Source of the DNA: Rhodanobacter sp. LX-99
GTDB taxonomy: Bacteria > Pseudomonadota > Gammaproteobacteria > Xanthomonadales > Rhodanobacteraceae
NCBI RefSeq assembly: GCF_018599185.1
Contig: NZ_JAHFVL010000001.1
Location: 1,922,001 to 1,986,000 of the forward strand
Length of the DNA: 64,000 bases
Direction of reading: 5' to 3'
Within the stretch, counting starts at the first letter, position 1, and the number at the start of each line of letters is the position of its first letter. The translations under genes and the position numbers were made by a program. Below the pieces are notes generated by a model that ran no database searches, was not told where the DNA came from, and saw only the letters and a program-made list of their open reading frames with translations. Of the stretch, positions 46,471 to 58,030 are shown piece by piece.

Positions 46471-47613
46471 TCAGTGCTCCTGCGGCGCGGGATCGGCGCT
46501 GTCGGCCGGCTTCACGCTGTTGTCGATGGCGATCGGCGCGTCGTTCTTCAGCTTGATCTGGCCGCTGGTCACGACCACGGTGCCGGGCTCGATGCCCTTG
46601 AGGATCGCCACCTGGTCGCCACGGGTCTCGCCGACGGTGACGAAGGTCTGCTTCACCGTGGGCGGCTCCTTGCCCTTGGACGGCTGCACCACGTACACGG
46701 TGTCGCCATACGGGTTGTAGACGATCGCCGCCTGCGGCAGCGTCAGCCTGGGCTGCTCGCTGCCGACGTCGACGCTGACCTTGGCGAACATGCCCGGGGT
46801 GAGCGCCTTGTCGTGGTTGGGCACGGTCGCCTCGACCTGCACGTTGCGCGTGCCCAGATCGACCTTGGGGCTGATCGCGCTGAGCTTGCCGGTGAAACTG
46901 CGGCTGGCATACGCATCCAGCTTCAGGTTCACCGCCTGGCCCACCTGCAGGCGACCCAGTTCGCTCTGCGGCACGTAGAAATCGACGAACAGGGGATCGA
47001 GCTGCTGCACCGTCACCACCGTGGTGCCGGCGCTGAGGTAGTCGCCGGGGCTGGTGGTGATGATGCCGGCGCGGCCGGCAAACGGCGCGCGCAGCTGCTT
47101 CTTGGCCACCACCACTTTCTGCTGTGCCACCGCGGCCTGCCGGCCCTTGAGATCGGCGGCGGCGGTGTCGTAATCGGCCTTGCTGATCGCCTGCGCCGCA
47201 AGCTGCTTGCGCGCCCGCTCGAAGGTGAGCTGGGACAGCTGGGCCGCGGCCTCCAGTTGTTGCAGCTGGGCCACGTCGTCGCCGTCGCGCAGTTGCACCA
47301 GCACCTGGCCCTGCTTCACGTCCTGGCCGGATTTCAGGTTCACCCCGGTGACCAGGCCGGCCACGTCCATCGCCAGGTCGGCGCCGTTGGCCGCACGCAG
47401 GGTGCCGACGGCACTCAGCGCGGGTTGCCATGGCTGTGCGCGGGCGGTGGTGGTGCTGACCGTGAACGGCGCCGGCTTCGGCATATTGTGGATCATGCGC
47501 ATGACCAGCAGCACCTTGATGCCGGCGATCAGCGCGATCAGCAGCAGCACGCCAACGATCATCCAGATCATGCGCTTGGTGGTGCTGGGCTTCTTGTCGA
47601 CGCGCGTGGGCAT
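46471..47613 (-). CDS. RND efflux periplasmic adaptor subunit
   Basis: 380 residues. An N-terminal membrane anchor (about 14-37) replaces a lipobox. The lipoyl halves and the alpha-hairpin follow (GQDVKQGQVLVQLRDGDDVAQLQ), then the beta-barrel domain (LDPLFVDFYVPQSELGRLQVGQ). It bridges the RND pump and the outer-membrane channel. The start MPTRVDKK lies 11 bp after the stop of the outer-membrane factor gene. Confidence 0.93.
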   Translation of the reverse strand: MPTRVDKKPSTTKRMIWMIVGVLLLIALIAGIKVLLVMRMIHNMPKPAPFTVSTTTARAQPWQPALSAVGTLRAANGADLAMDVAGLVTGVNLKSGQDVKQGQVLVQLRDGDDVAQLQQLEAAAQLSQLTFERARKQLAAQAISKADYDTAAADLKGRQAAVAQQKVVVAKKQLRAPFAGRAGIITTSPGDYLSAGTTVVTVQQLDPLFVDFYVPQSELGRLQVGQAVNLKLDAYASRSFTGKLSAISPKVDLGTRNVQVEATVPNHDKALTPGMFAKVSVDVGSEQPRLTLPQAAIVYNPYGDTVYVVQPSKGKEPPTVKQTFVTVGETRGDQVAILKGIEPGTVVVTSGQIKLKNDAPIAIDNSVKPADSADPAPQEH

Positions 47614-47624
47614 GCGCGAACTCC

Positions 47625-49193
47625 TCAGTGGGGTGCGGTGGGTGGGGTGGGCGTGCTTGCCGCGGGGCTGGCCATGCCGGCATCACTGCGCCAGCCGCCG
47701 CCGAGGGCGGCGTACAGCGCAGCGGTGTCGGCCAGCCGCGCGACGCGCGCCTGGATCAGGGCGATGCGCGCCTGCTGGAAGCTGCGCTGGGCATCGAGCA
47801 GGTTGAGATAGCCGGTCGAACCGAGCTGGAACTGACTATCGGTGAGCGCGAGCTGCTGCGATGCCGCGCTCTCGGCGACGACCTGCGCGGCCAGCCCTTC
47901 GGCATCGTATTGCAGCGCCTGCAGCGCATCGGCGACGTTCTGGAACGCGACCAGCACGGTCTGCTGCCAGTCCGCCACGGCCTTGTCCAGGCCGGCCTGC
48001 GCGGCGCGCTTCCTGTGCAGCAGCTCGCCGCCGTGGAACAGCGGCTGGGTCAGGCCCAGGCCCAGCGACCAGGCGCCGGTGCCGGCGGAGAACAAGTCGC
48101 CCGCGCGCAACGCCTGCGAACCGGCACTGCCGGACAGCGTGATCTGCGGCAGCATCGCCGCGGTGGCCACCCCGACCTGGGCCGACGCTGCATGCAGTTG
48201 TGCCGAGGCCGCGCGGATATCCGGGCGCTGCTCGACCAGGCCCGAGGGCAGGCTGACCGGGATGTCGCGCGGCAGGCTGATCGCGTCCAGCGTCAGCGGC
48301 GACAGCTCCAGTTGCGCCGGCGTGGTGCCCAGGTAGGTGGCCAGCTGATTCCGCGTCGCGGCGAGCTGGGCGCGCAGCGGCGGCACGGTGGCCTGGGTGG
48401 CGGCCAGCTGCGCGCGCACGGCCAGCGTGTCGGACAGCGACTTCGAGCCGATCTGCTGTTGCTCGCGGGCGATCTGCAGGCTCTTGCCCTGGATGTCGAG
48501 GATCTGTTCGGTCGCGCGCAGCTGCTCGCGCAACGAGGCTTCCTGCAGCGACGCGGTGACCACGTTGGCGGCCAGGGTCAGGTAGGTGGTGTCGAGCTGG
48601 GCGCGCTGGTAGTCGGCCAGCGCGAGCTGCGCCTCGATGCCGCGGCGCACGCCGCCGAACAGATCGAGCGTATAGCCGATGCTGACCGAGGCGTTGTAGA
48701 CAGTGAACGGGCCGCGCCCGCCGGAACCCACCGACTGCGCGGCGGACTGCTTCTGGCGCGTGGCGCCGACGCCGGCGTCCAGCGACGGGAACAACCCGCC
48801 ATGCGCCGCATTGGCATTTTCCTGCGCCTGGCGCAGGGCCGCCTGGGCCGACGCCACGGTGGGACTGTGGCTCAGCGCCGTGTTCACCCGGCGGGTCAGC
48901 TCGGCGTTCCCGAACGTCGTCCACCAGCGCGCCGGCACGTCGCGGCCTTGCAGGAAGCGCTGGGCATCGCCACCGGCCGCTTTCGCCGCCGCGGTGCCGG
49001 CCGGCAAGGGCTGCGCCGTGAAGCGGTCCACCGGCGGGGCGTCGGGGCGCCGGTAGTCGGGACCCACCGCGCAACCGGCCAGCGCCAGACCGGCCAGCAG
49101 CGTGAAAGCGCAGCCGGCGAACGAGACGGGTTTTGCATCAGACAGAAAAGGGGACAAGGGGATGACCTGGGCAAGGAAGCACCGGGTCGGCAA
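47625..49193 (-). CDS. Outer-membrane efflux lipoprotein (NodT/OprM type)
   Basis: Outer-membrane channel of the RND system, two tandem OEP repeats. The lipobox LAGC with the acylated Cys near residue 41 is followed by AVGPDYRRPDAPPVD, the typical mature start of NodT-family factors. First gene of the efflux operon. The frame has no ATG in front of the lipobox; the longest reading begins at a TTG (49191-49193), a second TTG lies at codon 13. An ATG at 49136-49138 is out of frame. The start is therefore uncertain and a small frameshift near the 5' end is possible. Confidence 0.88.
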   Translation of the reverse strand: MPTRCFLAQVIPLSPFLSDAKPVSFAGCAFTLLAGLALAGCAVGPDYRRPDAPPVDRFTAQPLPAGTAAAKAAGGDAQRFLQGRDVPARWWTTFGNAELTRRVNTALSHSPTVASAQAALRQAQENANAAHGGLFPSLDAGVGATRQKQSAAQSVGSGGRGPFTVYNASVSIGYTLDLFGGVRRGIEAQLALADYQRAQLDTTYLTLAANVVTASLQEASLREQLRATEQILDIQGKSLQIAREQQQIGSKSLSDTLAVRAQLAATQATVPPLRAQLAATRNQLATYLGTTPAQLELSPLTLDAISLPRDIPVSLPSGLVEQRPDIRAASAQLHAASAQVGVATAAMLPQITLSGSAGSQALRAGDLFSAGTGAWSLGLGLTQPLFHGGELLHRKRAAQAGLDKAVADWQQTVLVAFQNVADALQALQYDAEGLAAQVVAESAASQQLALTDSQFQLGSTGYLNLLDAQRSFQQARIALIQARVARLADTAALYAALGGGWRSDAGMASPAASTPTPPTAPH

Positions 49194-49216
49194 AATAGCA
49201 GACTGATGAGTTCAGA

Positions 49217-49245
49217 TATATAGGAGAACGGTAAAAATTTTCGAA
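49217..49245 (-). promoter_or_regulatory. Possible promoter of the RND efflux operon
   Basis: On the minus strand TTCGAA is followed after 17 bp by TATATA, about 24 bp upstream of the first possible start codon. The surrounding sequence is A/T rich, unlike the neighbourhood. The -35 match is weak. No regulator gene is adjacent. Confidence 0.35.
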
Positions 49246-49395
49246 TTTTTGTCGAATCCGTCGGCCCGGTTCGGCAGGCCCGCGCGATCAGCCACGCCAT
49301 CGCGACCCGGGTACGCCCTGCCGCCCTGCAGCCCGGTCATGGGCAGCACCTTGCCACTCCCCGATGAAGGCAGGCCGGATGCCCTCGCCGGAGCG

Positions 49396-51447
49396 TCACC
49401 CCGCCGCCAGCAAGGCGCGTGCCCGCGCCACGACGTTGGCGACCGTGAAACCGAATGCGCGCAGCAGCACCTCGGCCGGCGCGGAGGCGCCGAAGTGGCC
49501 GATGCCGAGCATGTCGCCGTGCGCGCCGATGTAGCGGTCCCAGCCTTGCGATACGCCCAGCTCCACCGCCAGCCGCGCAGTCACGCCAGGCGGCAGCACT
49601 TCGTCGCGGTAGCTTTGCGGCTGCGCATCGAACAGTTCCCAGCTCGGCATCGACACGCAGCGCACGGCGATGCCGTCGGCCTGCAGCTGGTCGGCGGCTT
49701 CGACGATCAGGCCGACCTCGGAGCCGCTGGCGATGAGGATCAGCGACGGCTTGCCGTTCGGCGCATCGCTGAGCACATACGCGCCCCGGCGCAGGCCGTC
49801 GGCGCTGGCGTAGCGGCTGCGGTCCAGCGTGGGCACGTTCTGCCGGGTCAGCGCCAGCAGCACCGGCCGGCGCTTCGTTTCCAGCGCCACCTTCCACGCC
49901 ACCGCGGTCTCGTTCGCGTCGGCGGGGCGGATCACGTCGAGGTTGGGGATCGCGCGCAGGCTGGCCAGCTGTTCCACCGGCTGGTGGGTGGGGCCGTCCT
50001 CGCCCAGCGCCACGCTGTCGTGGGTGAACACGTGCACCACGTGGAGGCCCATCAGTGCGGCCAGGCGGATCGCCGGGCGCATGTAGTCGGAGAAGATCAG
50101 GAAGGTGGAGCCGTACGGCACGAAGCCGCCGTGCACGGCCAGTCCGTTCGCGATCGCGCCCATCGCATGTTCGCGCACGCCGAAGTGCAGGTTGCGCCCG
50201 GCATGGCTCCAGCCGCCGCCGTCGGAACCCTGGCTGTCCTCGCCCGGCGCCAGCGGCGGATTGAAGTCGCCCAGGTCCTTCAGCGCGGTGTGGGTGGACG
50301 GATCGAGGTCGGCCGAGCCGCCGCCCAGCGCGGGCAGTTTCGGCGCGATCGCGTTCATCACCTTGCCGCCGGCGACGCGGGTGGCGAGGCCCTTGGCGTC
50401 GGCGGGAAACACCGGGATGTCCGCGTCCCAGCCCGCCGGCAGTTCGCCGTCCAGGCGGCCCTGCAACTCGGCGGCCAGCTCGGGGAAGGCCTTGGTATAG
50501 ACGTCCATACGGCTGTTCCAGGCGCGTTCGGCCTCCACGCCGCGATCCAGCGCCTCGCGGAAATGCGCCAGCGCCGGCGGCGGCAGCAGGAAGTCCGGTT
50601 CGACCGGCCAGCCCAGCTTCTCTTTCGTCTTCCTGACGTCCTCGACGCCCAGCGGCGAGCCGTGCGCCTTGAACGTGTCCTGCTCGGGCGAGCCGTAGCC
50701 GATATGCGTGCGCACCAGGATCAGCGTGGGCCGCGTGGTGTCGGCGCGGGCCGCGTCAAGCGCGGCGTGGACCGCCGCCAGGTCGTTGCCGTCGGCCACC
50801 TGGATGGTCTGCCAACCGTACGCCTCGAAGCGTTTCGCGCGGTCTTCCGAGAAGGTGATATCGGTGCCGCCGGCCAGCGTCACGTAGTTGTCGTCGTACA
50901 GGCAGACCAGCTTGCCCAGCTTCAGATGCCCGGCCAGCGAAGCCGCCTCGCTGGCCACGCCTTCCATCAGGTCGCCGTCGCTGACGATGGCCCAGGTGCG
51001 GTGGTCGATCACGCGGTGGCCGTCGCGGTTGTAGCGCGCGGCCAGGTGCGCCTCGCCGATCGCCATGCCCACCGCGTTCGCCAGGCCCTGGCCGAGCGGG
51101 CCGGTGGTGATCTCGACGCCCGGCGTGTGGCCGTACTCGGGATGCCCGGGCGTCTTGCTGCCCCACTGGCGGAACTGCTGGAGGTCGTCCAGGGTGAGGT
51201 CGTAGCCGGTGGCGAACAGCAGGCTGTACAGCAGCGCCGAGCCGTGGCCGGCGGACAGCACGAAGCGGTCGCGGTCGGGCCAGTGCGGGTTGGCGGGGTT
51301 GTGCTTCAGCTGCCGCGTCCACAGCGCGTACGCCATCGGCGCGGCGCCCAGCGGCAGGCCGGGGTGGCCGCTGTTGGCCTTCTGCACCATGTCCACCGAC
51401 AAAAAGCGCAGCAGGTCGATGCATTGCTGGTCGAGGGCGTGGGACAT
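49396..51447 (-). CDS. tkt: Transketolase
   Basis: 683 residues. Thiamine-diphosphate enzyme of the non-oxidative pentose phosphate pathway, moving two-carbon units between ketoses and aldoses. The ThDP motif begins in [20 protein letters not shown], and the HGSPLGVED and transketolase signature regions ([16 protein letters not shown]) are intact. GGAGATAACGCC directly precedes the ATG. Last gene of the zwf operon, 31 bp after pgm. Confidence 0.96.
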   Translation of the reverse strand: MSHALDQQCIDLLRFLSVDMVQKANSGHPGLPLGAAPMAYALWTRQLKHNPANPHWPDRDRFVLSAGHGSALLYSLLFATGYDLTLDDLQQFRQWGSKTPGHPEYGHTPGVEITTGPLGQGLANAVGMAIGEAHLAARYNRDGHRVIDHRTWAIVSDGDLMEGVASEAASLAGHLKLGKLVCLYDDNYVTLAGGTDITFSEDRAKRFEAYGWQTIQVADGNDLAAVHAALDAARADTTRPTLILVRTHIGYGSPEQDTFKAHGSPLGVEDVRKTKEKLGWPVEPDFLLPPPALAHFREALDRGVEAERAWNSRMDVYTKAFPELAAELQGRLDGELPAGWDADIPVFPADAKGLATRVAGGKVMNAIAPKLPALGGGSADLDPSTHTALKDLGDFNPPLAPGEDSQGSDGGGWSHAGRNLHFGVREHAMGAIANGLAVHGGFVPYGSTFLIFSDYMRPAIRLAALMGLHVVHVFTHDSVALGEDGPTHQPVEQLASLRAIPNLDVIRPADANETAVAWKVALETKRRPVLLALTRQNVPTLDRSRYASADGLRRGAYVLSDAPNGKPSLILIASGSEVGLIVEAADQLQADGIAVRCVSMPSWELFDAQPQSYRDEVLPPGVTARLAVELGVSQGWDRYIGAHGDMLGIGHFGASAPAEVLLRAFGFTVANVVARARALLAAG

Positions 51448-51478
51448 GGCGTTATCTCCGATGGTGGTGTGCGGTGGC

Positions 51479-53125
51479 TCAGGCGAGCGCGGCGTCGACG
51501 ATGCCCTGGGCTTCCTTCAGCAGCGCCTGCAGGTGTTCCTCGCTCTTGAAGCTTTCGGCGTAAACCTTGTAGATCGCCTCGGTGCCGGACGGCCGCGCGG
51601 CGAACCAGCCGCTGGCGGCGATCGCCTTGATGCCGCCGATCGCGGCGCCGTTGCCGGGTGCCTTGTCCAGCACCTGCTCGATCTTCTCGCCGGCCAGCCG
51701 GTCGTTCTTCAGCTGATCGGGCGACAGTTTCGCCAGCTTCGCCTTCTGCGCCGGCGTGGCGGCGGCGTCGACGCGGCTGGCGAACGGCTTGCCGAGTTCG
51801 CCGGTCAGCCGTGCGTAGAGCTCGCCCGGGTCCTCGCCCTCGCGTGCGGTGATCTCGGCTGACAGCAGCGCCGGCACCATGCCATCCTTGTCGGTGACCC
51901 ACGCCGTGCCGTCGCGGCGCAGCAGCGAGGCGCCGGCGCTTTCCTCGCAGCCGAAGCCGAGCGAGCCGTCGAACAGGCCGGGCGCGAACCACTTGAAGCC
52001 GACCGGCGCTTCGTACAGCCGTCGCCCGAGCCGCTTGGCCACGCGGTCGATCAGCGCGGTGCTGACCACGGTCTTGCCCACCGCGGCGTGCGCGCCCCAC
52101 TGCGGCCGATGGCGGAACAGGTAGTCGACCAGCACCGACAGGTAGTGGTTCGGCTCCATCAGCCCGCTGCTGCGGGTGACGATGCCGTGGCGGTCGTGGT
52201 CGGTGTCGCAGGCGAATGCCACGTCGTAGCGGTCCTTCAATCCGATCAGCCGCTGCATCGCGTACTTCGACGACGGGTCCATGCGGATCTTGCCGTCCCA
52301 GTCCACGCTCATGAAGGCGAACTGCGGGTCGACCACCGAACTGACCACGGTGAGGTCGAGCCGGTAGCGATCGGCGATCGGCGCCCAGTAGTGCACGCCG
52401 GCGCCGCCCAGCGGATCGACGCCCATGTGCACGCCGGCGCTGCGGATGATCTCGAAGTCGACGATGTTCGCGAGGTCGGCGACGTAGCTGTTGAGATAGT
52501 CGTGTTCGTGCGTGGTGGCCGCCTTGCGCGCCTGCGCGTACGGCATCCGACGCACTTCCTTCAGCCCGCCTTCGAGCAGGGCGTTGGCGCGGTTCTCCAC
52601 CCACCGGGTGATGTCGCTGTCGGCCGGGCCGCCGTTGCTCGGGTTGTACTTGAAGCCGCCGTTGTCCGGCGGGTTGTGCGACGGCGTGATCACGATGCCG
52701 TCGGCGAGCCCCGACGTGCGCCCCTTGTTGTGGACCAGGATCGCGTGCGACACCGCCGGCGTCGGCGTGTATTCGCCGCCGCTGGAGATCATCGTCTCGA
52801 CGCCGTTGGCGGCCAGCACTTCCAGCGCGTTCTCGAACGCCGGCTGCGACAGCGCATGGGTGTCGGCGCCGATGAACAGCGGGCCGTCGATGCCTTTCGA
52901 ACGGCGGTACTCGCAGATCGCCTGGCTGATCGCCAGGATGTGCGCCTCGTTGAAGCTGCGCTCGAACGAATTGCCGCGGTGGCCGGAGGTGCCGAACGCC
53001 ACGCGCTGCGCCGGCACCGCGGGGTCGGGTTTCAGGTCCGCATACGCGGCCAGCAGTTGCGGGATGTCGACCAGGATCGACGACGGTGCCGGCTTGCCGG
53101 CGAGGGGACTGATCTGCTGGCTCAT
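51479..53125 (-). CDS. pgm: Phosphoglucomutase (alpha-D-glucose phosphate-specific)
   Basis: 548 residues. Interconverts glucose 1-phosphate and glucose 6-phosphate, linking sugar nucleotides and glycogen with central metabolism. The phosphoserine S149 is in TPSHNPP; the metal loop CDTDHDRHG and sugar-binding GCEESAGAS follow; the C-terminal [13 protein letters not shown] binds phosphate. The start overlaps the pgi stop by 4 bp. The length and motif order match the E. coli Pgm type rather than the shorter ManB/AlgC type. Confidence 0.96.
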   Translation of the reverse strand: MSQQISPLAGKPAPSSILVDIPQLLAAYADLKPDPAVPAQRVAFGTSGHRGNSFERSFNEAHILAISQAICEYRRSKGIDGPLFIGADTHALSQPAFENALEVLAANGVETMISSGGEYTPTPAVSHAILVHNKGRTSGLADGIVITPSHNPPDNGGFKYNPSNGGPADSDITRWVENRANALLEGGLKEVRRMPYAQARKAATTHEHDYLNSYVADLANIVDFEIIRSAGVHMGVDPLGGAGVHYWAPIADRYRLDLTVVSSVVDPQFAFMSVDWDGKIRMDPSSKYAMQRLIGLKDRYDVAFACDTDHDRHGIVTRSSGLMEPNHYLSVLVDYLFRHRPQWGAHAAVGKTVVSTALIDRVAKRLGRRLYEAPVGFKWFAPGLFDGSLGFGCEESAGASLLRRDGTAWVTDKDGMVPALLSAEITAREGEDPGELYARLTGELGKPFASRVDAAATPAQKAKLAKLSPDQLKNDRLAGEKIEQVLDKAPGNGAAIGGIKAIAASGWFAARPSGTEAIYKVYAESFKSEEHLQALLKEAQGIVDAALA

Positions 53126-54771
53126 GGACCTTCCGTTGTCGGGCTGTCGCGCAGCTGGCGATAGCGGCGAATCAAGGCGTTGGTGGAGCTGTCGTGCGCG
53201 AGCGTCGGCTCGTCGGGCGCGGTCAGCTCGGCGATGGTGGCCTTAGCCAGCTGCTTGCCCAGCTCCACGCCCCACTGGTCGAACGAGTCGATGTCCCAGA
53301 TCGCGCCCTGCACGAACACGCTGTGCTCGTACAGCGCGATCAGCGTGCCCAGCGCGTGCGGGGTCAGCTTCTGCGCGAGGATGGTGCTGCTGGGGCGGTT
53401 GCCGGGGAACGTGCGATGCGGCACCAGCGTCTCGGGCGTGCCTTCGGCGCGTACCTCGTCGGCAGTCTTGCCGAACGCCAGCGCCTCGCCCTGGGCGATC
53501 AGGTTCGCCATCAGCAGGTCGTGCTGATCGCCGAGCGGGTTGAGCGGCTGGCCGAAGCCGATGAAGTCGCACGGCACGATGCGCGTGCCCTGGTGGATCA
53601 GCTGGTAGAACGAGTGCTGGCCGTTGGTGCCCGGTTCGCCCCAGTAGATCGGCCCGGTGGCGTAGTCGACCGCGCTGCCGTCCAGCGTGACGCGCTTGCC
53701 GTTGCTCTCCATGGTCAGCTGCTGCAGGTAGGCGGGGAAGCGTTTCAGGTACTGCTCGTACGGCAGCACCGCGACCGTGGCGGCGTCGAGGAAGTTGCTG
53801 TTCCAGATGCCGAGCAGGCCCATCAGCGCCGGCAGGTTGCGTTCCAGCGGCGCGTGGCGGAAGTGTTCGTCCATCGCGTGGAAGCCGGCCAGCATCGCGC
53901 GGAAATGTTCCGCGCCGATCGCCAGCATGGTGGACAGGCCGATCGCCGAATCCATCGAGTAGCGCCCGCCCACCCAGTCCCAGAAGCCGAACATGTTGGC
54001 GGTGTCGATGCCGAACTTCGCCACCTCGGCGGCGTTGGTGGAAACCGCCACGAAGTGCTTCGCCACCGCCGACTCGTCGCCCAGCGCGGCGAGGCACCAG
54101 GCGCGCGCGGCATGCGCGTTGGCCAGCGTCTCCAGCGTGGTGAAGGTCTTCGAGCAGACGATGAACAGCGTCTCGGCCGCGTCCAGGTCGCGCACCGCCT
54201 CGGCGAAGTCGGTGCCGTCCACGTTGGAGACGAAGCGGAACGTCATGTCGCGCCGGCTGTAGTCGCGCAGCGCCTCGTACGCCATCACCGGGCCGAGGTC
54301 CGAACCGCCGATGCCGATGCTGATCACGTTGCGGATGCGCCTGCCGCCGTGGCCCAGCCATGCGCCGCTGCGCACGCGCTCGGAAAACGCGGCCATGCGG
54401 TCGAGCACGGCGTGCACGTCCGCCACCACGTCGTGGCCGTCGACGAGGATCTTTTGACCCGCCGGCGCGCGCAGCGCCACGTGCAGCACGGCGCGGTTCT
54501 CGGTGGTGTTGATGCGCTCGCCGCGGAACATCGCCGCGATCCGCTGCGGCAGCCGGCAGGCCGCGGCCAGTTCGCGCAGCAGGCGCAATGTGTCGGCGTC
54601 GACGCGCTGCTTGGAATAGTCGAGGTACAGGCCGACCTCATCGGCCACCAGCCGCTCGCCGCGCTGCGGATCGGCGGCGAACAGCTCGCGCAGGTGCTTG
54701 TGGCCGATCGCGTCGGCATGACGTTGCAGCGCCTGCCATTGCGGCAGGCGGGTGAGTCGCGGTTCGCTCAT
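53122..54771 (-). CDS. pgi: Glucose-6-phosphate isomerase
   Basis: 549 residues. Converts glucose 6-phosphate to fructose 6-phosphate. Visible signatures are [19 protein letters not shown], catalytic Glu in TMESNGKRV, His in [13 protein letters not shown] and the C-terminal [13 protein letters not shown] with the conserved Lys. The ATG at 54769-54771 (MSEPRLTRL) overlaps the transaldolase stop by 4 bp, and its own stop overlaps pgm. Confidence 0.96.
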   Translation of the reverse strand: MSEPRLTRLPQWQALQRHADAIGHKHLRELFAADPQRGERLVADEVGLYLDYSKQRVDADTLRLLRELAAACRLPQRIAAMFRGERINTTENRAVLHVALRAPAGQKILVDGHDVVADVHAVLDRMAAFSERVRSGAWLGHGGRRIRNVISIGIGGSDLGPVMAYEALRDYSRRDMTFRFVSNVDGTDFAEAVRDLDAAETLFIVCSKTFTTLETLANAHAARAWCLAALGDESAVAKHFVAVSTNAAEVAKFGIDTANMFGFWDWVGGRYSMDSAIGLSTMLAIGAEHFRAMLAGFHAMDEHFRHAPLERNLPALMGLLGIWNSNFLDAATVAVLPYEQYLKRFPAYLQQLTMESNGKRVTLDGSAVDYATGPIYWGEPGTNGQHSFYQLIHQGTRIVPCDFIGFGQPLNPLGDQHDLLMANLIAQGEALAFGKTADEVRAEGTPETLVPHRTFPGNRPSSTILAQKLTPHALGTLIALYEHSVFVQGAIWDIDSFDQWGVELGKQLAKATIAELTAPDEPTLAHDSSTNALIRRYRQLRDSPTTEGP

Positions 54772-55871
54772 GGCAGGGCAGGCCCCTTGGATTTTTCGGC
54801 GAGCGCGCTGGCCTTGTCGGCGATCCGCTGCAGCAGCTGGTTCCACGATTTGACGAACGCCTCGGCGCCGTCCTGCTGCAGCTTCAGCGCCAGCGCGTCG
54901 ATGTCCACGCCGGCCTTGGCGATCCGCGCCAGCACCGCATCCGCGTCGCCGCCGTCATCGGACATCACGCCGTGCAGCTGGCCGTGGTCGGCGAACGCGT
55001 GCAGGGTTTTCTCCGGCATCGTGTTGATGGTGTCGGGCGCCGCGAACGCGCTGATGTACAGCGTGTCGGAGGCGTTGGGATCCTTGGTGCCGGTGCTGGC
55101 CCACAGCAGGCGCTGCGGCCGGGCGCCGGCGGCGGCGAGCTTCTGCCAGCGCTTCGACGCCAGCAGTTCGCGATAGGCGCGATAGGTCTGCTGGCCCACC
55201 GCGATGCCCAGCCGGTTGTGCAGTTCATCCGGCAACTGCTTGTTGGCCGCCACGTCCCAGCGGCTGATGAACAGCGAGGCGACCGAGCCGACCTTCGGGT
55301 CGAGCCCGGCCGCGATGCGGCGCTCGATGCCGCGCAGGTAGGCCTCCGCGGCGGCCTGGTACTGCGCGCACGAGAACAGCAAGGTCACGTTGATCGGGAT
55401 GCCGAGGAAGATCGCCTCCTCGATCGCCGGCACGCCTTCGGGGGTGCCGGGAATCTTCACGAACAGGTTGTCGCGCTGGCCCTGATGGTGGATGTGGCGC
55501 GCCGCCGCGATCGAGCCGGCGGTGTCGGCGGCCAGCAGCGGCGAGACCTCCATCGAGACCCAGCCGTCGACCTGGCCGGTGGCGTCGAACACCGGCTTGA
55601 ACAGGTCGGCGGCGCGGCGCAGGTCTTCCAGCGCCAGTTCGGTGAACAGCGCCTCGCCGTTCAGCCCGGCCAGCGTCTTGGCGTGGATGCCGGCGTCGTA
55701 GGCGTCGCCGCCGCCGATCGCCGCGTCGAAGATGCTGGGGTTCGAGGTCAGCCCGGTGATCGAGTCCTCGGCGACGTAGCGCGCCAGCGTGCCGTCGTCG
55801 AGCAGGCTGCGGGTGATGTTGTCCAGCCACAGGCTTTGGCCGAGTTCGTGCAGTTGGCGGGTTGCTTTCAT
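54768..55871 (-). CDS. tal: Transaldolase
   Basis: 367 residues, the longer form used by many proteobacteria and actinobacteria. Schiff-base Lys K139 lies in [24 protein letters not shown] near residues 37-48 is the other signature. The ATG at 55869-55871 is chosen because GGAGACAAGC stands directly in front; an ATG at 55883 would add four residues. Overlaps pgi by 4 bp and follows the HAD gene by 42 bp. Confidence 0.95.
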   Translation of the reverse strand: MKATRQLHELGQSLWLDNITRSLLDDGTLARYVAEDSITGLTSNPSIFDAAIGGGDAYDAGIHAKTLAGLNGEALFTELALEDLRRAADLFKPVFDATGQVDGWVSMEVSPLLAADTAGSIAAARHIHHQGQRDNLFVKIPGTPEGVPAIEEAIFLGIPINVTLLFSCAQYQAAAEAYLRGIERRIAAGLDPKVGSVASLFISRWDVAANKQLPDELHNRLGIAVGQQTYRAYRELLASKRWQKLAAAGARPQRLLWASTGTKDPNASDTLYISAFAAPDTINTMPEKTLHAFADHGQLHGVMSDDGGDADAVLARIAKAGVDIDALALKLQQDGAEAFVKSWNQLLQRIADKASALAEKSKGPALP

Positions 55872-55913
55872 GCTTGTCTCCATGACTCCAGTTCGATTCG
55901 GGGATGGGGTGCT

Positions 55914-56630
55914 TCAGCTGGCCGGCAGGGGGATCGCCGGCGCGCTCGGCAGGAAATCACCAAGCTTACGCTCGCGCAGATCGCCGATGCACGCGATCGT
56001 GAGGTCCGCTGCCGGATCGATGGTTTCGCCGGCGCTGTCGGCCGCGTAGTGGCCCTGGCGCACGAACACGGTGGTGAGCTTGTGGCCCAGGCGCTGCTTC
56101 ATCGCGGCCAGGACGTGCGGCTTGTCGTCGACCATCACGTAGTGCGCGGCCGGGTAGCGCTGCTGCATCGCGACCAGCATCTGCTGCTTGTGCACGTAGA
56201 TCAGTACCTCGCCACGCAGCGCGGCCCACAGCCCGGCGCGCTGGATCTTGCGCGGCTGGAACACCACGTCGCCGTCGGACAGGATCGCCGTGGGCCCCAG
56301 CGTGCGCAGGTGCGCCACGGTTTCCAGCGCGTGCGGGTAGAGCCGGTCGGCGAACGGATAGTCCAGCAGGTAGTTGGACATCTGCAGCAGCGAGGGGTCG
56401 TTGTCCAGGCCGGTGCGGAAGCGCTGCAGCGCGCCCAGGTAGTCGGCAAAGCCGGACTGCTGGCGCAGCTCCTCGTAGATCGCCCAGTAGCGTGCGCGCC
56501 CGGCCGCGCCGAACGCCGCCTCCAGGGTGTCGCCGAGGTCGGCGCCGAAGCGGTCGTTGTCGAGCAGGGTGTTGTCCACGTCGAGCAGGAACACCACCGC
56601 GGCGGCCTCGGACGCATGGTTGCTCAACAT
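55914..56630 (-). CDS. HAD-family phosphatase in the zwf operon
   Basis: 238 residues. Motif I is [13 protein letters not shown] (nucleophile Asp in DVD), motif II is in [12 protein letters not shown], and the motif IV region reads [10 protein letters not shown]. The cap is inserted after motif I, as in subfamily IA. The substrate is unknown; a sugar phosphate is likely from the neighbours. It occupies the place where pgl (6-phosphogluconolactonase) often follows zwf, but HAD enzymes are not lactonases. The start overlaps the zwf stop by 7 bp. Confidence 0.85.
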   Translation of the reverse strand: MLSNHASEAAAVVFLLDVDNTLLDNDRFGADLGDTLEAAFGAAGRARYWAIYEELRQQSGFADYLGALQRFRTGLDNDPSLLQMSNYLLDYPFADRLYPHALETVAHLRTLGPTAILSDGDVVFQPRKIQRAGLWAALRGEVLIYVHKQQMLVAMQQRYPAAHYVMVDDKPHVLAAMKQRLGHKLTTVFVRQGHYAADSAGETIDPAADLTIACIGDLRERKLGDFLPSAPAIPLPAS

Positions 56631-58030
56631 GGCTTGCCCTCCTCCACCTGCGGATCGTGCCAGCCCTCGTCGCCGCTGACGATACGTGCCGCTTCGGGCG
56701 GACCCCAGCTGCCCGGCTCGTAGAATCCCACCGGCCCTTCGCGGGCCAGCACGCGGTCGACCACCGCCCACGCCGCCTCGACGCATTCGTCGCTGGTGAA
56801 CAGCGCGTTGTCGCCGCGGATCGCGTCGCCGAGCAGGCGCTCGTACGGCGATTTCTCCGGCGCCAGGTCATGCCGCACGACCAGTTCCACCGCTTCGCCA
56901 CGCATCTCCTCGCCGGGCTGCTTCACCCGCATGCCCTCGGCGATGATCACCTCCGGGCTGAGCCGGAAGCGGAAGTAGTTCGACTGCTCCGCGCCGATCG
57001 CGTCGAATACCGACAGCGGCGGCGTCTTCATGTCCACCATCACCTGGGTGGTGGTGATCGGCAGCTTCTTGCCGGCGCGGATGTAGAACGGCACGCCGGC
57101 CCAGCGCCAGGTGTCGATGTGCAGGCACAGCGCCACGAAGGTCTCCACGTTCGAATCGGCGGCCACGCCCTGCACGTCGCGGTAGCCCTTGAACTGGCCG
57201 CGCACCACCTCGGCCGGGTCGAGCGGGCGCATTGCGCGGAACAGCCGCAGTTTCTCGGCGCGCAGCGCCTCCGGGTCGTTGCCGATCGGCGCATCCATCG
57301 CCAGCAGCGAGGTCACCTGCAGCAGGTGGTTCTGCAGCACGTCGCGGATCGCGCCGACGCCCTCGTAGAACGCGCCGCGGCCGTCCACGCCGAACTGCTC
57401 GGCCATGGTGATCTGCACGCGGTCCACGTAGCGGTTGTTCCACACCGGCTCCAGCACGGTGTTGGCGAAGCGGAAGTACAGCAGGTTCTGCACCGGCTCC
57501 TTGCCCAGGTAATGGTCGATGCGGAAGATCGCCGACTCCGGGAACACCGCGTGCAGCGTGCGGTTGAGCGCCTGCGCCGAGGCCAGGTCGCGGCCGAACG
57601 GCTTCTCCACCACGATCCGCGCGCCGTCCGCGCAGCCGGCCTGCTGCAGGTTCTTCGCCACCACGCCGAACAGCTTGGGCGGGATCGCCAGGTAGTGCAG
57701 CGGCCGCTGCGCCTCGCCCAGCGCCTGCTTCAGCCGCTGGAACGTGGCCGCGTCGTTGTAGTCGCCGTCGACGTAGCGCAGCCGTGCCGCCAGCTTCGCG
57801 AACGCCGCCTCGTCGACGGCGCCGCCCTGCTCCCGTGCCGCCTGCGCCAGGCTGTCGTGCGCGCGCTGGCGCAGCTGCTCCACGCTCCAGCCCGAATGCG
57901 CCACGCCGATGATCGGCAGGTCCAACCCGTCACGCAGCATCATCGCCTGCAATGCCGGAAAGATCTTCTTGTAGGCCAGGTCGCCGGTGGCGCCGAAAAA
58001 AACCAGGGCATCCGAGCGGGGTGTCGGCAT
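56624..58030 (-). CDS. zwf: Glucose-6-phosphate 1-dehydrogenase
   Basis: 468 residues. First step of the oxidative pentose phosphate pathway. The coenzyme motif [10 protein letters not shown] starts at residue 13 and the substrate-binding signature [13 protein letters not shown] is intact. The ATG at 58028-58030 is preceded by GGAGAGAG at a good distance; further upstream sequence is not homologous to the family. First gene of the operon zwf-HAD-tal-pgi-pgm-tkt. Confidence 0.96.
   Translation of the reverse strand: MPTPRSDALVFFGATGDLAYKKIFPALQAMMLRDGLDLPIIGVAHSGWSVEQLRQRAHDSLAQAAREQGGAVDEAAFAKLAARLRYVDGDYNDAATFQRLKQALGEAQRPLHYLAIPPKLFGVVAKNLQQAGCADGARIVVEKPFGRDLASAQALNRTLHAVFPESAIFRIDHYLGKEPVQNLLYFRFANTVLEPVWNNRYVDRVQITMAEQFGVDGRGAFYEGVGAIRDVLQNHLLQVTSLLAMDAPIGNDPEALRAEKLRLFRAMRPLDPAEVVRGQFKGYRDVQGVAADSNVETFVALCLHIDTWRWAGVPFYIRAGKKLPITTTQVMVDMKTPPLSVFDAIGAEQSNYFRFRLSPEVIIAEGMRVKQPGEEMRGEAVELVVRHDLAPEKSPYERLLGDAIRGDNALFTSDECVEAAWAVVDRVLAREGPVGFYEPGSWGPPEAARIVSGDEGWHDPQVEEGKPC

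Noticed and set aside
44593..47811. Plus-strand open frame of 1072 codons opposite the RND permease and adaptor genes
   Set aside because: Antisense to two well-supported efflux genes; His/Arg/Gln-rich with no domain signal.
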